From JAISDD01 sp031553935 (GTDB lineage: Bacteria; Bacillota; Syntrophomonadia; Syntrophomonadales; Syntrophomonadaceae), in assembly GCA_031553935.1 (NCBI GenBank), contig JAVBKS010000005.1, forward strand, positions 21,356-85,355: a stretch of DNA of 64,000 bases, given 5' to 3'. Of the stretch, positions 61,305 to 64,000 are shown piece after piece (position 1 is the first letter of the stretch; each line of letters opens with the position of its first letter). The position numbers and the translations under genes were made by a program. The notes beneath the pieces were generated by a model, which worked only from the letters and a program-made list of their open reading frames with translations, was not told where the DNA came from and ran no database searches.

Positions 61305-62369
61305 TTAGTCAACATGCACCTCAAAAACATATAGCCAGTCTTTGACAGGAGTTACTGATGCAGGTGCAACAGTATTATTGCGGTAGAAAGTAACCCGGGC
61401 GTTCCCGCTGCCAACTGCTTTTAGCAAATGAGGATTAGCAGGATCTGGTGCTATTACGCTGGTATCACTTGAAAACCAAAGCCCTTTGTCGGTTACGTCT
61501 GCACCAGCCACTCTCATAATAATATCTAAATCCGTACTGCTTGCCCCAGGCAGGTTTAATTTGCCGCTAATAATTCTTCCGGTAAAATCTTCTCTTGATA
61601 TCTCCTCAGTGAAACAATTATCAAAGGTATCTCCGGTAGGTACCATAGTGTAGCGTACAATTGAGTAAATCAAGGCCAATTGTGCTTTTTGATCAGGATC
61701 GCACAAAGCGGCTATGGATAGAGCTGTTTCCTCTAATAGTTCATCAGTCCATTTTATTTCATTTAATCCATTGACGAAATCGGCGCTTCCAGAGGTTGGT
61801 TTAATATGACCCCAGCCTTGCCGAGCGAACGGGACCAAGACTGATAATATGTCAGCTTCCGACTTATCAAGCTTGGCTTTGATTTCCTCTCTGTTTTTGA
61901 GGAAAACTGCGCCGATTGCCAGCGGTGCAGTATCTATTAAGTAGTCGAAATCAACTCTATCAACGGTCTCTGGGAACAGAGAGTAAAACGTATCTCTGTG
62001 ATCATTAATAAACAGTTCCGGATCGTAGTACAAATTTCTGAAGTCTTTGGTCGCAGCAATCATTTCGTTACGTAAGTCTAGGTCGGTCTTGCCTTCGTTC
62101 CAATCTTTATTAAAATAGCTTTCCCGAGCCTCATTGGTTTTTAATTGGCGCAGGATGGGAATAAGAGCGTCATTATCTAGATTTTCAAGTTTTGTAAGCG
62201 CGGCATTAAAGTTAATAAGGTTTCGATAGTCCATATAACTAGTAAAATCAAATGTAGGAGCAGCTTGAGCTTTTTGACCTAAGATTGCAGGATTAATACC
62301 TAACAACAAAGCTAATATCAAGGATACGACACAGGTGTGTTTGCCAATTTGCCTAAGGTTTTTCTCCAA
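61305..62369 (-). CDS. Secreted protein with helical domain and Ig-like C-terminus
   Basis: 354 aa. TTG start at 62369 after a near-perfect GGAGGTGAT. Signal peptide (CVVSLILALLLGINPAI, cut near AQA). A helical domain (about 40-250) is followed by an Ig-like end (KGLWFSSDTSVIAPDPANPH, LKAVGSGNARVTFYR). The architecture resembles the C-terminal part of the protein at 56867, so they may be distant paralogs. Function unknown. Confidence 0.75.
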   Translation of the reverse strand: MEKNLRQIGKHTCVVSLILALLLGINPAILGQKAQAAPTFDFTSYMDYRNLINFNAALTKLENLDNDALIPILRQLKTNEARESYFNKDWNEGKTDLDLRNEMIAATKDFRNLYYDPELFINDHRDTFYSLFPETVDRVDFDYLIDTAPLAIGAVFLKNREEIKAKLDKSEADILSVLVPFARQGWGHIKPTSGSADFVNGLNEIKWTDELLEETALSIAALCDPDQKAQLALIYSIVRYTMVPTGDTFDNCFTEEISREDFTGRIISGKLNLPGASSTDLDIIMRVAGADVTDKGLWFSSDTSVIAPDPANPHLLKAVGSGNARVTFYRNNTVAPASVTPVKDWLYVFEVHVD

Positions 62370-62660
62370 AATGATCACCTCCGAAAAATTTCCTTTTGTC
62401 ACCAAATAATAATCAGGATTTCCAATTTCAAGAAGTCCTTAAATTATAATGATTACAAAGGTAATTACACTTTATTCCAGAAAAATACCGGATGTCAATA
62501 CTGAAAAGGCAAAATACATAGGACTTATTTCGCACATAATTGTCAATTCCAACCTAGAAATCAAGGTATATGACAATAATCGGATAATTATGGTTTGCGG
62601 CATCAATAATTGAATGGTGTAAGGGAGTCTAGGCAGTAAAATTGCTGCGTTTAGAGCAAA
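62370..62660. other. Intergenic, no gene seen
   Basis: About 290 AT-rich bases upstream of the secreted protein and the tRNA promoter; only weak inverted repeats. Confidence 0.5.
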
Positions 62661-62690
62661 TTGACAAATGGAAAAAACATATGTTATATT
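62661..62690 (+). promoter_or_regulatory. Promoter of tRNA-Arg(CCU) and tadA
   Basis: Perfect TTGACA (62661-62666), 18 bases, TATATT (62685-62690). Confidence 0.65.
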
Positions 62691-62755
62691 ACCTGTGGAT
62701 TAGTGAGCTCAAGCAATGTTTTTTCCATAATTCGCTAGTTTTGCGGTGGCAGCGA

Positions 62756-62832
<77 letters not shown>

Positions 62833-62849
62833 TAGAACGGAGATTTGCA

Positions 62850-63305
62850 TTGAAGGACGAAAAGTATATGCAAATGGCGTTAGAATTAGCCTGTCAAGCA
62901 GCGATAGCCGGAGAGGTTCCGGTCGGAGCAATAGCAGTGCATAAAGGCCAGATTATTGCGTCAGCACATAATAGGAAAGAAGAATTTCGTGACGCGACTG
63001 CTCATGCCGAGCTAATTGTTCTAAAGCAAGCAGCAGTCCAAATAAGTAACTGGTCATTACATGAAATCACTCTTTATTGCACCTTAGAACCATGTGTAAT
63101 GTGCGCTGGAGCAATGGTTAATGCCAGATTAGGCAGATTAGTTTATGGAGCCAAAGACCGCAAAGCGGGGGCTGCCGGTTCGGTGTTTGACATTACTCGT
63201 TGCCCGGGCTTGAATCATCAAGTTCAAGTCGAGCCAGGAGTTTTAGAAAAAGATTGTGCGGCGATCTTAAGTTCCTTTTTTGAAAAATTGCGGCGGCAAG
63301 AGTGA
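62850..63305 (+). CDS. tadA: tRNA-adenosine deaminase
   Basis: 151-aa zinc deaminase that converts A34 of tRNA-Arg(ACG) to inosine. Motifs: HAE in DATAHAELIVLKQ and PCxxC in CTLEPCVMCAGAMVNARLG. TTG start with GGAG seven bases upstream, 17 bases after tRNA-Arg(CCU), so it may be co-transcribed with a tRNA. The other tRNA-Arg, its substrate, is 2.5 kb away. Confidence 0.95.
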   Translation: MKDEKYMQMALELACQAAIAGEVPVGAIAVHKGQIIASAHNRKEEFRDATAHAELIVLKQAAVQISNWSLHEITLYCTLEPCVMCAGAMVNARLGRLVYGAKDRKAGAAGSVFDITRCPGLNHQVQVEPGVLEKDCAAILSSFFEKLRRQE

Positions 63306-63334
63306 ATCATATAGTGCCAAGAATAAAAATATAT

Positions 63335-63425
63335 GGAGAAGTATCGAAGTGGTCATAACGAGCTCGACTCGAAATCGAGTTGTCCTTAACTGGGCACGTG
63401 GGTTCGAATCCCACCTTCTCCGCCA
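63335..63425 (+). tRNA. tRNA-Ser(CGA)
   Basis: Class II tRNA. Acceptor GGAGAAG pairs with CTTCTCC; anticodon stem CTCGA/TCGAG with loop CTCGAAA gives CGA; long variable arm; T arm GGTTCGAATCC; CCA encoded. Confidence 0.95.
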
Positions 63426-63516
63426 TGAAAGCCTGTAACTGCAAGAGGTTGCGGGCTTTCTCCATGCCAGAAAACAGTATTAAAAAAGCACTGATTGTTG
63501 CCGAAAGAAAAACTGT

Positions 63517-63546
63517 TGCCATGAAAATTCATGGCACATTTTTTAT
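63517..63546 (+). terminator. Terminator downstream of tRNA-Ser(CGA)
   Basis: TGCCATGAA / TTCATGGCA perfect stem followed by CATTTTTTAT. A weaker hairpin (AAAGCC...GGGCTTT) lies directly after the tRNA at about 63427-63460. Confidence 0.7.
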
Positions 63547-63568
63547 AAGCATTATCTTCTTTTGCTGA

Positions 63569-64000
63569 CTACTGCCCGCCCTTGTCAAACCAAGCCATGT
63601 ATTCTTCACTTTTGCCACATTCAAGCGTAAACAGGGGGTGATGAATATCTGCAAGCTCATCCAGATACTCTTTTGTGTAGGCGACGTTTTTCATATCTTC
63701 CTGCAAGAAATCCCCCCCGCTCTCTATTATACTGTTCGTCAGCCTTTTCCCTTAAAAGATAAAGCATATCAGTCCCACAAGATATGTTCGCCTTCCTCAC
63801 GGACGATGCGGTAGAGTTCATCTTCATTTTCGACAAGGCTGAGGATAATCTCGACAAACCTTCCCGCACGCGCCTCATTTTCAGGCGTGCGACTGTAATA
63901 CGCCACATACATCCCGGCTTTCGGTCGGGATTTTCAAAACGGCACTGATAATCTTCTCGTGGTCAAGATTTTTGTGCCATTTTTCAAGCTGCTTTAAAAG
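63569..64000 (-). pseudogene. Accessory-element protein remnant, frameshifted
   Basis: The reverse strand holds pieces of one protein in different frames: LKQLEKWHKNLDHEKIISAV, then YYSRTPENEARAGRF, EDELYRIVREEGEHILWD, then LLREKADEQYNRE, and finally MKNVAYTKEYLDELADIHHP with ECGKSEEYMAWFDKGGQ to a stop at 63569. I recall this type as a small conserved protein on clostridial mobile elements but cannot name it. At least two frame changes make it a pseudogene; it also runs off the window. GC content is higher than in the neighbouring DNA. Confidence 0.65.

Overview
The window looks like chromosome from a low-GC, spore-lineage Firmicute of the class Clostridia. The supporting evidence is the gene order rpmH-dnaA-dnaN-recF-remB-gyrB-gyrA, a serine T-box, the DUF1659/DUF2922/YvrJ trio, an AgrD-type peptide gene, CCA-encoding tRNA genes and frequent TTG start codons with strong Shine-Dalgarno (SD) sites. 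A Syntrophomonas-like anaerobe would fit (CoA-transferase, old-yellow-enzyme type dienoyl-CoA reductase, several acyl thioesterases), but genus is an inference.

Layout. 0-11.4 kb is the replication-origin region: yidC(partial)-yidD-rnpA-rpmH point left; dnaA, dnaN, recF, remB, gyrB, gyrA, pdxS and pdxT point right. oriC is bipartite, with DnaA boxes before dnaA and boxes plus a DnaA-trio element between dnaA and dnaN. 11.4-16.1 kb is a serine block: a T-box with a probable UCC specifier, an aminotransferase, serA, serS and tRNA-Ser(UGA). 16.1-20.2 kb, just after that tRNA, is a decayed accessory island: tRNA-tail duplications, a dinD fragment, a relB antitoxin whose PIN toxin is cut to 31 codons, a Vat-type streptogramin acetyltransferase, DUF4180, a complete Phd/RelE toxin-antitoxin pair and a frameshifted rhuM.

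20.2-32.6 kb holds an OYE-family oxidoreductase, a five-gene nickel/peptide-type ABC operon with a possible attenuator leader, a hotdog thioesterase, MscS, a DUF1801 protein, a lipoprotein nuclease, an Imm-5-like protein, and DUF1659, DUF2922 and YvrJ. A 47-codon AgrD-like cyclic-lactone autoinducer gene lies on the other strand at 32.7 kb without agrB beside it. 32.9-45.2 kb has a 469-aa orphan protein, two drug-efflux systems (an MFS; EmrAB), a metallophosphoesterase, cardiolipin synthase, an MBL hydrolase, a GLUG-like protein and an L,D-transpeptidase that seems to start at AUU.

45.2-64 kb has a large hybrid histidine kinase, two paralogous MBL hydrolases, an XRE regulator, a CoA-transferase, a possible ComK-like protein, a frameshifted membrane protein, a membrane-anchored MutS-like ATPase, more thioesterases, two secreted proteins with Ig-like C-termini, and tRNA-Ser(GCU), tRNA-Arg(ACG), tRNA-Arg(CCU) and tRNA-Ser(CGA) with tadA between the last two. 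A duplicated tRNA-Arg tail plus terminator brackets a DUF4405 gene, and a frameshifted mobile-element-type gene lies beyond the last tRNA. Three of the five tRNAs therefore have degraded insertions downstream.

No rRNA, CRISPR array or intact transposase was seen.
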